From Stomoxys calcitrans (Eukaryota; Arthropoda; Insecta; Diptera; Muscidae), in contig NC_081552.1 of the NCBI RefSeq assembly GCF_963082655.1, forward strand, positions 181,458,571 through 181,522,570: a stretch of DNA of 64,000 bases, given 5' to 3'. Below are positions 47,001 to 59,000 of the stretch, one piece after another. The notes under the pieces are model-generated. The model made no database searches, had not been told where the DNA came from, and worked only from the letters and a program-made list of their open reading frames with translations. Numbering within the stretch: position 1 is the first letter of the stretch; every line of letters begins with the position of its first letter. Position numbers and translations under genes: made by a program.

Positions 47001-50000
47001 TCTTCGGCAAGGTCGTTCTTGTGCGGACCACATTAACTCCTTGCGATTAATCATTGAACAGTCTGCAGACCTTGATACACACCCCTTTACTCATCGACTT
47101 CATCGCGAAGTTCAATGTGGAGCACGCGGTTAATATTCCACTAAGGAACAGGGGCAATCTTCTCACATATCAATGAGTGCAGTCGTATCAACTAGGCTAG
47201 AAGCGCCTTTCTTAAAACCAACAAAGTTTGGAGATGCAGTAGTGTGAAATCTATGTTATTGTATTATATGACCAAGTTTTCATAAATCGCTACCTGCGAC
47301 AAATTCTTGGGATTTTCTGGCCAAAGCCTACTTCAAATGAGGAATTGCAAATAAGAACAAACACTTTCCCTATTAATAAAGAAATCGCGGAAGAAAAATT
47401 GAACCTGGTAGGGCCATATCCTACGCCGTTTGCGGGATGATATAGCGAGAAATGTTCTAAACTCAAACTTGCAAGGACAGCGGGGGAGGGGGACGCCCAA
47501 AATACACTTTTGTCCGCTGCACGTAAAGAGTGTTGGAATCAACCCATTATCGTGGAATCAAGCCAAGGCTTTGGCCAACGACAGAGCTCGATGGAGAGAG
47601 CTGGTTGATGCCCTATGTTCACTTTGAACAGTTTACTCTTGGTTATATTTTCTTGTAATATATTTAATATACTCCAATTGTAAATAAAGAACGTATATAT
47701 ATGTAATCGTGGTATTGATGATCATTGATCATTGCATTGATGACCATTGATCATTGTATTGATGATCATTGATCATTGTATTGATGATCATTGGTCATTG
47801 TATTGATGATCATTGAATTGTATTGATAATCACTAATCATGCTGATCGAGCTTTGTCTAGACAAATCAAAATCATCCGTTAGGGGAATACACACACTCAA
47901 CAAACAACAAAACTTTCGTCTCTTTATTAAACATTCGTCTCTTTACTCGGTTAGCTTTAATTTCGATTATCATATTATCGCTTTTACTGAAACTTGGCTT
48001 TAGAATAAGGTATACGATTCTAAAATATTAAATTCCAAATATCAAATATATAGGCGTGACCGGAACGATAAAATGAAAAACTCTGGCGGTGGTTCGCTAA
48101 TAGAGGTCTCCACTGAATTTCCTTCTTAAGTAATAATAGTAGAATCTTCCTTGGATATTGAACTTGTAGCCGTAAGGATATTTTTGAAAAATGTTTCAAT
48201 ATTTATTTCATGTTCTTACGTCCCACTCTCTTCTCAAATCCTAATTCTTTTTACACATTTGTGAATTCAAAGCGCCGTTGTAATAGTTTACCGAACTTTC
48301 TTAGATATAAAGCTAAAGTAGCCGGAATTGTGGGAGCAATCTTATATAAGACCGTTATTTAAAGCCGGAAATCGCAATGAGGTATCTAATTACAGGGGCA
48401 TTTCAATTTTGAATGCTATTCCGAAGCTATTAGAGAAAATTTTGGCTGACTCTATTTCACATCAAGTCTCTTCTATATTGTCTCCCTACCAACATGGGTT
48501 CCGGAAATCGAAATCGTCGATAACAAATATTTAGAGTTTACTTGTTTGGTCAACGATGGCTTTAGGGAACGATACCAAACGGATACTATCTATACCGATT
48601 TTAGTAAAGCATTTGATAAAGTCAACCACAACTTTCTGTTAAGAAAAATAGATCTTATTGGTTTTAGTCACTCTTTACTAAAGCGGATCAGATCATATCT
48701 GACTGGACGTACTCAAAGAGTTAAATTTGGTACGGCATTTTCCGAATCAATTGTGGATGTCTCTTCAGGTGTTCCACAGGGTAGTCATCTTGGTCCTGTG
48801 TTGTTTAGTTTGTTCATAAACAATCTCTCTTTTACTTTAAAGCACTCGAATATTTTGATGTATGCAAATGATGTAAAGATCTTCAGATCGATGAGAGACT
48901 CTGATGAACAGTGTTATCTTCACTATGACCTTGATACTCTTTACGAATGGTGCAACCAGAACTTTATGCAATTTAATATTTCCAAATGCAAACACATGCC
49001 ATTTTCAAGAATATCCTCCCTTAAAACTAGCTACTTTTTGGGTTCCAATCAACTTGAAGTAGTCTATAGCTTTAAAGACCTTGGATTTCTTCTAGATCAA
49101 CGCTTAAACTTCCGTCAACACATCTCAATGGTTGTAACCAAAGCACGTGGTGCTCTTGGCTTCATGAAACGCTGAAATAAAGAACTTATCGAATGGTCTG
49201 TGATAAAAAACTTATATAAGTCGCTAGTCAGAAGTAATCTCGAGTACGGTTCAGTGGTATGGAATCCGCACTTTAATATTCATTCTGATTTGATGGAATC
49301 GGTTCAAAAACAATTTCTACTATTTTGTCTCCGTCGAAATGGGTGTGACTGAAGTTTACTACCCTCGTATGAGTACCGATTAAATCTTATATAGCTTCCT
49401 ACATTTAAAAGTCGTAGAACCATGCTAAACATTACGTTTTTGACAAAATTATTGTAATTCATGGTCAAATAGATTCTTGCTTTCTTTTGGGTCGAATTTT
49501 CTTTAACGTTCCTATCAGACCTACCAGATATTTTAATCTTTTGAAAATTTCTTATTATAGGACCAACTACGCTCGGCACCTATGTTATCAATTTAATCAA
49601 CTGAAAGATATAATAGATCTATCTGAGAATCGAGAAAGTTTAAAATGGAAAATTATATTATTTTTAAATTCTTATGTTATACATTTGTAAATATATTGTT
49701 ATTATTCTGTAAGGGTATTGATTATAATTAGTTCAGTTAAAATTAACTAATTTTCAATAAATTAGTTTATGTTATTGTTAATAACAAGTAAAAGCGTACT
49801 AACTTCGTCCGGGCCGAATATATATCCTCCACCATGGATCGCATTTGTCGAGTTCTTTTCCCGGCATCTCTTCTTAGGCAAAAACAAGTAAAAGCGTGCT
49901 AAGTTCGGCCGGGCCGAATCTTATATACCCTCCACCATGCATCGCATTTGTCGAGTTCTTTTCCCGGCATCTCTTCTTTAAAAAGAAGAATATAAGAAAA

Positions 50001-53000
50001 GATTTGCTCTGCTATTAGAGCGATATCAAGATATGGTCCGGTTTGGACCACAATTAAATTATATAATGGAGACCTGTGTAAAATGTCAGCCAATTCGAAT
50101 AAGAATTGCGCCCTTTGTGGGCTCAAGAAGTAAAATAGAGAGATCGATTTATATGGGAGCTATATCAGGCAATAGACCGATTCAGACCATAATAAACACG
50201 TATGTTAATGGTCATGAGAGAATCCGTCGTACAAAATTTCAGGCAAATCGGATAATAATTGCGACCTCTAGAGGCTCAAGAAGTCAAGATCCGAGATCGG
50301 TTTATATGGCAGCTATATCAGGTTATGAACCGATTTAAACCATATTTGGCACAGTTATTGGATATCATAACAAAATACTAAGTGCCAAAATTCATTCAAA
50401 TTGGATAAGAATTGCGCCCTCTAGAGGCTCAAGAAGTCAAGACCCAAGATCGGTTTAAATGACAGCTATATCAGGTTATGGACCGATTTGAACCATACTT
50501 GGCACAGTTGTTGGATATAATAACGAAACACGTCGTGCAAAATTTCATCCCAATCGTATAAGAATTGCGCACTCTAGAGGCTCAAGAAGTCAAGACCCAA
50601 CATCGGTTTATATGGCAGCTATATCAGGTTATGAACCGATTTGAACCATACTTGGCACAGTTATTGGATATCGCAACAAAACACGTCGTGCAAAATTTCA
50701 TTCCAATCGGATAAGAATTGCGCACTCTAGAGGCTCAAGAAGTCAAGACCAAAGATCGGTTTATATGGCAGCTATATCAGGTTATGGACCGATTTGAACC
50801 ATACTTGGCACAGTTGTTGGACATAATAATGAAACACGTCGTGCAAAATTTCATTCCAATCGCATAAGAATTGCGCACTCTAGAGGCTCAAGAAGTTAAG
50901 ACCCAAGATCGGTTTATATGACAGCTATATCAAAACATGGACCGATATAGCCCATTTACAATACCAACCGACCTACACTAATAAGAAGTATTTGTGCAAA
51001 ATTTCAAGCGGCTAGCTTTACTCCTTCGGAAGTTAGCGTGCTTTCGACAGACAGACGGACGGACGGACAGACATAACATGGCTAGATCGACATAAAATTT
51101 CACGACGATCAAGAATATATATACTTTATGGGGTCTCAGACGAATATTTCGAGTAGTTACAATCAGAATGACGAAATTAGTATACCCCCCATCTTATGGT
51201 GGAGGGTATAAAAAGGATAAAAGAAAAGATTTGCTCTGATATTAGAGCGATATCATCATATGGTCCGGTACGGACCACAATTGCGCTCTTTGGGGGCTCA
51301 AGAAGTAATATGTAGAGATCGATTTATTAGGGAGCTGTATCAGGCTATAGACCGATTCAGACCGTAATAAACACGTATGTTGAAGGTCATGAGAGGATCC
51401 GTCGTACAAAATTTCAGGAAAATCGGATAAAAATTGCGGCTCAAGAAGTCAAGATTCCAGATCGGTTTATATGGCAGCTATAAACCGCTGCTTCTGATAA
51501 CATCAATTTGATTTACATTTTCCAGGTCCACACTATTTTTAAGATACAAAATGTTGTTATAATTTATTTACAATTCAATACTTACCGACAAAATAGGTGT
51601 CTATTTAGCTGAAATTTAGCATGAGGTGTTTTGCTATGACTTCCTTAACTGTGCTAAGTATGGCGCACATCAATAAATAGCCTGATCTCTCGGATCTTGA
51701 CTTCTTGAGCCTCCAGAAGGCGCAGTTATTATCCAATTTGGCTGAAATTTTGGACATCAGTTTCTCCTACGACCTTCAACATACATGTCAAAAATGATCT
51801 GAATCGATTTATAGCTTGATACAGCTCCCATTTAAACCGATCGTCCGATTTTGCTTTTTAAGCCCCTACAAGGTGTGATTCTTATCTGAATGAACTGAAA
51901 TATTACACAATGACTTCCACAATATCTAGTATTCAATTCATGTATGGTCCGAATCGGACTGCAGCTTGATATAGCTCGAATAGCATAACAGTTCTTATTA
52001 ATTATTCTTTGTTTGCCTAAAAAGAGATATCGCGCAAAGAACTCGACAAATCCTATCCATGGTGGATGGTATATAAGATTCGGCTCGGCCGAACTTAGCA
52101 CCCAGTGATTACAATTTTGTCATCTATTTGCACTGACAACATTTACGTTCGTTCACATGCGCGATTAGAACTCAAATAATTTTTTTTTCGAGTTGCAACA
52201 AAGTAATAGCTAGCGTAATATATGGGTGTTCACCTCACCTTCAAAAATACCGACAATATAAAGCTCAAATAAAAGGTATTTGGAAGTAGAGCACCAATAT
52301 GATATCCACATTGGGGTGAAATATGTGAAAGGCCGGACCAGCACCTCAATCAGGACTTAATACCCAACCATGCGTACAGGGCTCAGATAAAATAAGAGAG
52401 TGAAAGAACTCGCAGTGAAAGAAGAGAGTGACCAGCTAGTTTAATATATTAACAAAAATTTTCGTTGTATAAACGTAAATTTTGAGAGAAAAATCCTTCG
52501 TAAGATATATGGACCTTCGTAAAATATATGGACCAGATTGTGTTAATGGAGAATATCGGCATTGTATAAATAATGAGCTGTTTGAATTGTATGACGACGA
52601 TAGCATAGTAAGGTAAGGTTTAAGCCATCAGACTAACTTAGACGATTTCGTTGATATTCGTCAAATAAATACTTAGGTGAGATTTTGGACAGGAAACTGA
52701 ATTGGAAGTGTCACATTCAGGAGCGCATTGAGAAGGCTCACAGATGTTGAGCAGTATGTAGACAGGCTGTAGGGTTGAAATGGGGCCTGAATCCGAGGAT
52801 GGTCTACTGGCTCTACTGGAGCATGATAAGACCAATATTTGCTTACGCCTCAATAGTTTGGTTGACAGTGTGGGCCTGGGGGTTTACATTGAGAACCCAG
52901 GGACTGGGATCTGTTTTAGACTGCCTGGCCTTAATACGGTCCTGTAGGCGGAGATCCGGGCGATCACGGAATGCGTGAAGTGGTGCGGTGCTAACGCGAG

Positions 53001-56000
53001 GACGTCGAGTGTGAACATCTTTACCGACGGTAATTTGCCGTAAGGGCAATTACAACCAGAAGGGTGAGGTCACGAACAGTCTTGCAGTGTAAGAAGGAGA
53101 TTAACTCCTTCTCTGAGGATGGAAAATCCGCATCGTTTGGCTGCCGGGCCATAGCGGAGTGAGGGGAAATGAAAGGGCAGACGATTTGAAGGACAGAGGA
53201 CTTCCGTCAATAAACTTGGTTAACCCGAAACCTTTCGGGTCGATCAGCGAAACGGTCGGTAGGACGTCGAAAATCCTTTGGGGGGAAGCGATTGGAACGC
53301 TATTCTACGTTCGGCTAGCGGAACAAATGTTTTATTATAGTCTATTTAACTAAGTTAGTTAGGTTTTTCTTTCAGTGTAACATCAACAACAACAACTGCT
53401 GTAATCATAATCTTCTATTATATAAAAATGAAATTGTTGCGTTTTGTTTGTTTGTTTGTTTGTTTGTCTGTTCCGTATAGACTCAAAAACGGCTAAACTG
53501 ATTTTCATGAAATTTTCACAGATGGTAGAGTTTGAGCCTCCGGTGATAATAATGTACTTCCTTTTTTGATATCTGAAGGGGGACGGACCCTCCCCCTTAC
53601 CCCTATATTCAAAAGCGCCAGATCTCGGCGATGCGTGCACGGATTTAAGCGAAAACACGAAATTGGTATTAATTTTTGGGTCAACTAAACCTGGGGGGAC
53701 GCCCTATCTCAAAACCCACCCTAACGGACATGTTTACCGACTGAGACAATATGGGTATCAAATAAAAGGTATTTGAGAATAGAGTACGAACTTGGTATAA
53801 AAATTTTACCTTTAGTGTCGGGGAGTCCACCACCCCCAAAAACACCACCCAACAGGACACTTTTACTGCTTTGGGTAATATGGGTATCAAATAAAAGGTA
53901 TTTAAAAACAGAATACATATCTGACATAAAAGTGTATTCCTTGGTGTCTGATGACACTTTTGCCGCTTTGAGCAATATGAAAGGTATTTAAAGGTAGAAT
54001 ACAAATCGAACATACATATGTATTTCTTGGTCCCTGAGGGATGTAGATCTCGATATTAAAATTGTCTTTTGGGTCTTAGCGTCGGGGGGAGAGAGGGTCA
54101 CTCCTCCCAATGAAAAAAACACCACACTCTCATGTAGGACGACCGAGAATATATTGTATTCAAATGAAAAGACGTGTCAGAAGGCAATCGCCCTCCCTCC
54201 ATCTTACCCAAAACAAGGAATTAAAAATAAAAAATGAAGGCCGATCAGGATAGAATAGGACACCCATAAATGGTCTTTAGCAGGAGAGTACACTTTTTAC
54301 CCTCAAATTGGGATAGACACGGGAGAACCGGCGGATCTTTATAAATTTGGTATTCCAAGTCGTAGCTTTGAAAAATGATTTTGAATGTAGATAATCAATA
54401 GAAAAAAATTTAATTAGTGTGCATATGAACGAGACCCCTAGCCCTGAATATCTTGATCGCCACCTTCAAAATGGTTGACTTTATAGGGCTCAAACAAAAT
54501 CGTGGTCCAACACGATGCTGATATTATTTCAGGTTCCGCCCCCTAAAACTGCAAAGTTTGCCTACTACGGCAATAAATAATAGGTATTTGATAGTAGAAC
54601 ACGAATTTGATATCCAATTTTGAGGCCAAGTCCAATGGCAATATTGGCTAAAATAAAATAAATTTGAGAGTAGAGCACCATGCTCATATTTTTTCCGGGA
54701 GCGGGCACTGTCTAGCTAGTTATTTATGTAACAGGCCTTCATAAATAATAGGTAAACACATATGTTTTACAATGTGGCCACTTTCACTATTGTATTTAAT
54801 TTCATACCACTTACGCCATCTGTATGTCAAGTCATCTACTTTCGGCAACCGCCTCTAATTATCATCCATTTGTTATGCCCACGTATTTCCTTAAAATAAA
54901 AGGTTTTCACGTATGTAAGTGTATTGTATTGTAATCGGCTCTGCCGACATGATATCATTGGACTCCTTCAAAAGTAAGGCACATTATTCATGTAATATAA
55001 ATGCAATACATGTGTATACAATTGTGTATATACGAGTATGTACGTGTATACAATGTATTTAAACGAAACCAAGGAATAACCACCTTTATTCCATATTGCG
55101 AGCTACATAAAACGTGTTTCTCATACCTTACGTGGGCATTCTTGCGATTGACGGTTTAATCTTTGCCCATGACACTTAATGTCATCGCTGGCAGGTTTCA
55201 TTTCCAAACTGAAAATTTATAAAATTATATTCCATAATCAAAATATGCAACTTTTAATTTCAAATGTTGGCAAAAATTAATTTTCAATCTTCACGTGTAC
55301 CAGCGAATAACTTTATAGACCTGGGAAAGGTAAAACTAAGCGCTTTATTCAAAAACTTTTAGATAACTATAGTAATGGTACATAATAACGGATGTTTAGA
55401 GCTGGGGAAATGTTAAAGTTTTATTGTTTGCAAAATATTTGGCGAGGTTACACAGATGAGTTACAGTTCCTTGTAACGTACCAACCAGATTGCTGTAAAC
55501 ATTTAGCTTTATATCAGCATGACAATTTCACAGACATGTATAAAACTATAAACATTGAAATATGTTTACAAATTCGGGTAAAAAGAAAGCGGAAATTGTT
55601 CAATTTTTAGAGTCAATGCCAAATTTAACGCATTAATTAAGGAATACCAGATATTGGAGCTTTACGCTAGTGTTTAAACCGAGGGACCCAGCTAACTTAG
55701 ACACAATGTGTTCCCACAATAAATCATTGAAATAATTCGACTTCTGTGTGATGTTCGAACTGAATTCTTACGTTGATGGCTCAACTTGAAGAAGGATTTT
55801 CGGGTATGGTTTTCGTTTCACAAAAGCGATAAGATTTTTTTACACCCACCACCGAAGGATGGGGGTATATTCATTTTGTCATTCCGTTTGCAACACATCT
55901 AAATATCCATTTCCGACCCTATAAAGTATACATATTCTTGATCAGCGTAAAACTCTAAGACCATCGTGCCATATCCGTCCGTTTGTTGAAATCACGCTAT

Positions 56001-59000
56001 AGTCTTAAAAAATAGATTAATTGATCTGAAACTTTGCACAGATTCTTTACTTGTTCATAAGCATAAGTTAGGTTCGAAGATGGGCTATATCGGACTATTT
56101 CTTGATATAGCCCCCATATAGACCGATCCGCCGATTTAGGGTCTAAGGCCCATAAAAGCCATATTTTTTAACCGATTTTGCTGAAATTTGGGATAGTGAG
56201 TTGTGTTAAGCCACCCGACATCCTTCTTCAATTTGGCTCAGATCAGTCTAGATTTGGATATAGCTGCCATATAGACCGATCCGCCGATTTGGGGTGTTAG
56301 GCCCATAAAAGGCGCATTTATTATCTGGCTTTGCAAAATTTGAGACAGTGAGTTGTGTTAGGCCTTTCGATATCCTACTTCAATTTGGACCATATCGGTC
56401 CAGATTTGGATATTGCTGCCATATAGACCGATCCCCCGATTTAGGGTCTTAGGCCCATAAAAGCGTATATATTGTCCGATGTCGCCGATATTTGGAATAG
56501 TGAGTTGTGATAGGCCCTTCGACATATTTCTTCAATTTGGCCCAGATCGGCCTAGATTTGGATATAGCTGTCATGTAGACCGATCTCTCGATTTAAGGTT
56601 TTGGGACCATAAATACCGTAATTATTGTCCGATGTCGCTGAAATTTGGGACAGTGAGTTGTGTTAGTCCCTTCGACATTCTTCTTTAATTTGGCTCAGAT
56701 CGGTCTAGATTTGGATATAGCTGCCATATAGACCGATCTCTCGATTTAAGGTTTTGGGCCCATAAATGCGCATTTATTGTCCGATGTCGCCGAAATTTGG
56801 AACAGTGAGTTAAGCTAAGCCCCTCGACATATTTCTGTAACTTGGCCCAAATCAGTTCAGATTTGGATATAGCTGCCATATAGACCGATATCTCAATTTA
56901 AAGCCTTGGCCCCATAAATAGTGCATTATTATCCGATTTCACCGAAATTTGACACTGTGACTTAAGTTAGGTTTTTCGACATCCGTGTTGAAAATGGTTC
57001 AGATCGGTTTATTTTTGATATACAATAGCTACTAAAAAGACCAATATTTTGTTATATACAATTGAACAATGACTTGTACCTATTGTTTTTGGTCCAAATC
57101 GAAACATTTTTCAATATAGCTGCTATGGGGCATAAGGTATGTATTTTTCACCGGATTTTGACGAAAGATGGTTTACATATTCCCGAGGTGGTGGGTATCC
57201 AAAGTTCGGCCAGGCCACACTTAACTCCTTTTTACTTGTTCAAATTATTTTCGAAACTTGTGTCGTTGCAGTAATGGATGAAGGTATTCTGAAAATCGGC
57301 ATAATCCAACCTCTACGATGCCCATCGCTTAGTTGCGCACCAGTGCAAGCGGCCCGGCACTTTTAATGATGATAATAAATCCTGACATGAATTAATGATA
57401 ATTAATTTTAACATATTCCTACAAAATAAGATTAAAATTCAACAAAAGTAAAAAGGCATAAATTCGGCAGGGACAATCTTTGGATAGCCACCACCTCAAG
57501 TATATATGTATACCACTGTTCATCATAATCCGGTGAAAAATGCACAATTTATGCACCCATAGACATTGATTGGTCTAATTAATACAAGTCACTGTTCAGT
57601 TTTGGGTCAAGATCGATCTTTTTGGTAGCTATATCCAAATATGGACCGATCTGAACCGTATAGGACACGGATGTCGAAAAGCCTCATAACTGCGTTTTTT
57701 TATGGGACCACAAGGTGGATTGGTGAAGGTGGTCTCACGAGTACAGCTGAAAACAGCCAGCCAGTTCGATAGTTTTAAAATGTCAGTTCTGTGTTTACAT
57801 TCACAGCATACTACCCCATTTTTATGCACGTTCTCTTTGTTTATGTTTCTCTTTCCCTCATTTTACCCGGCTAACAAAATTGTCCGATTTATGTCTGACA
57901 ATCGGATGAACCATCCGATATTGGATATGTCTGATCGATATCTTAACTAAAAACTAGAGAAGTGGTTGTCATGTTGTCGAAACGTCACGGCGGAGGGAAA
58001 TCTGATATATATACTGCCATATCGTACCGATGTTCCAGGGAAATTCAGATGGGAAATTTTACATCGTACCGAACTGGAACCGAATTCTTGGACGATTTCG
58101 GTCATATGCGTACAATTTTGACGACGAATCGGTCCGATTTCGTACCGATTTCTTGAAGAATGTCTTACAACTGATCAAAGAAAACAAAAATGCCAAGGCA
58201 ACAGTTAACGCAATTCCAAAAAAAAAAAAAAAAAAAAAAAAAACAAGTAAAAGCTTGCTAAGTTCGGCCGGGCCGAATCTTAGTAACCCATCACCATGGA
58301 TTCCGCTAAAAATTTATACAAAATAAATTTAATTAAAGGGCATAATTTTATTCTACATACCAAACTTCTGTCAAACCAGTAAAAATTAAAGCTTCTAGAA
58401 ACCGAACAAGGATGATGGGGATACCGGTTTACATGGAAGCTATATCAGGTTATTGACTGATTTTGACCGTATTTGGCACAGTTGTAGAAAGTCATAACAA
58501 AACAATACATGTCCAATTTTATCAAAATCGAACAAAAATTGCGACTTTTAAAGTCTTACGAAGTCAAATCGGGAGATCGGTTTATATGGGAGCTATATCA
58601 GGTTACAGACCGATTCGTACCGTACTTGGCACAAATTGCAAATTTTGCCCATGAACATTTCAGTAAGGAACAGGGGCAAACTTGTCACATATCAATGAGT
58701 GCAGTCCGATTCAAGTCTTAAGTTCAAGGTAAAGGAGCCTCCTTTTTATAGCCGAGTCTGATCGGCGTGCCGTAGTGCGACACCTCTTTGGAGAGAAGTT
58801 TTACATGGCATAGTACCTCACAAATGTTGCCAGCATTAGGAGGGGAAAACCACCGCTGAAAATTTCTTCTGATGGTCTCGCCAGGATTCGAACCCAGGCG
58901 TTCTGCATCATAGGCGGACATGTTTGCCTCTGCGCTACGGTGGCCTCCTACTTGGCACAGTCTTTGAAAATCTCAATAGAACACTATATGCAAAATTTCA

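Larger units (their letters stand above)
43210..47700 (+). mobile_element. Non-LTR retrotransposon with EN and RT (RTE/CR1-type, clade unresolved), interrupted
   Basis: The endonuclease starts MIETWNVRNLPEASRLYQVQ (43457) with LDILGLSEVRWPKSE. Its end, SPDRSTRNQIDHVLISKLF, resumes at 45938 after a 1.9-kb insertion. The RT region has NGKSAGPDNIPDELLH (46710), WKEGIMVTIPKKGDLTQCKN (46833), RGISLVNAINRVMASLLLQR (46900) and GLRQGRSCADHINSLRLIIE (47000). A SINE fragment then replaces part of RT. The C-terminal remnant has TLRRLRDDIARNVLNSNLQG (about 47420-47480). Stops are frequent. It ends near 47700 before a tandem tail. Confidence 0.75.

Noticed and set aside
50310..50930. CRISPR-like array because of regular spacing
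   Set aside because: Units are contiguous 153-bp repeats with no repeat-spacer structure, in an animal genome.
55392..55610. 72-codon frame that looks fairly protein-like
   Set aside because: No recognisable family, no flanking splice sites or poly-A signal, and it sits in the intron of gene 2.
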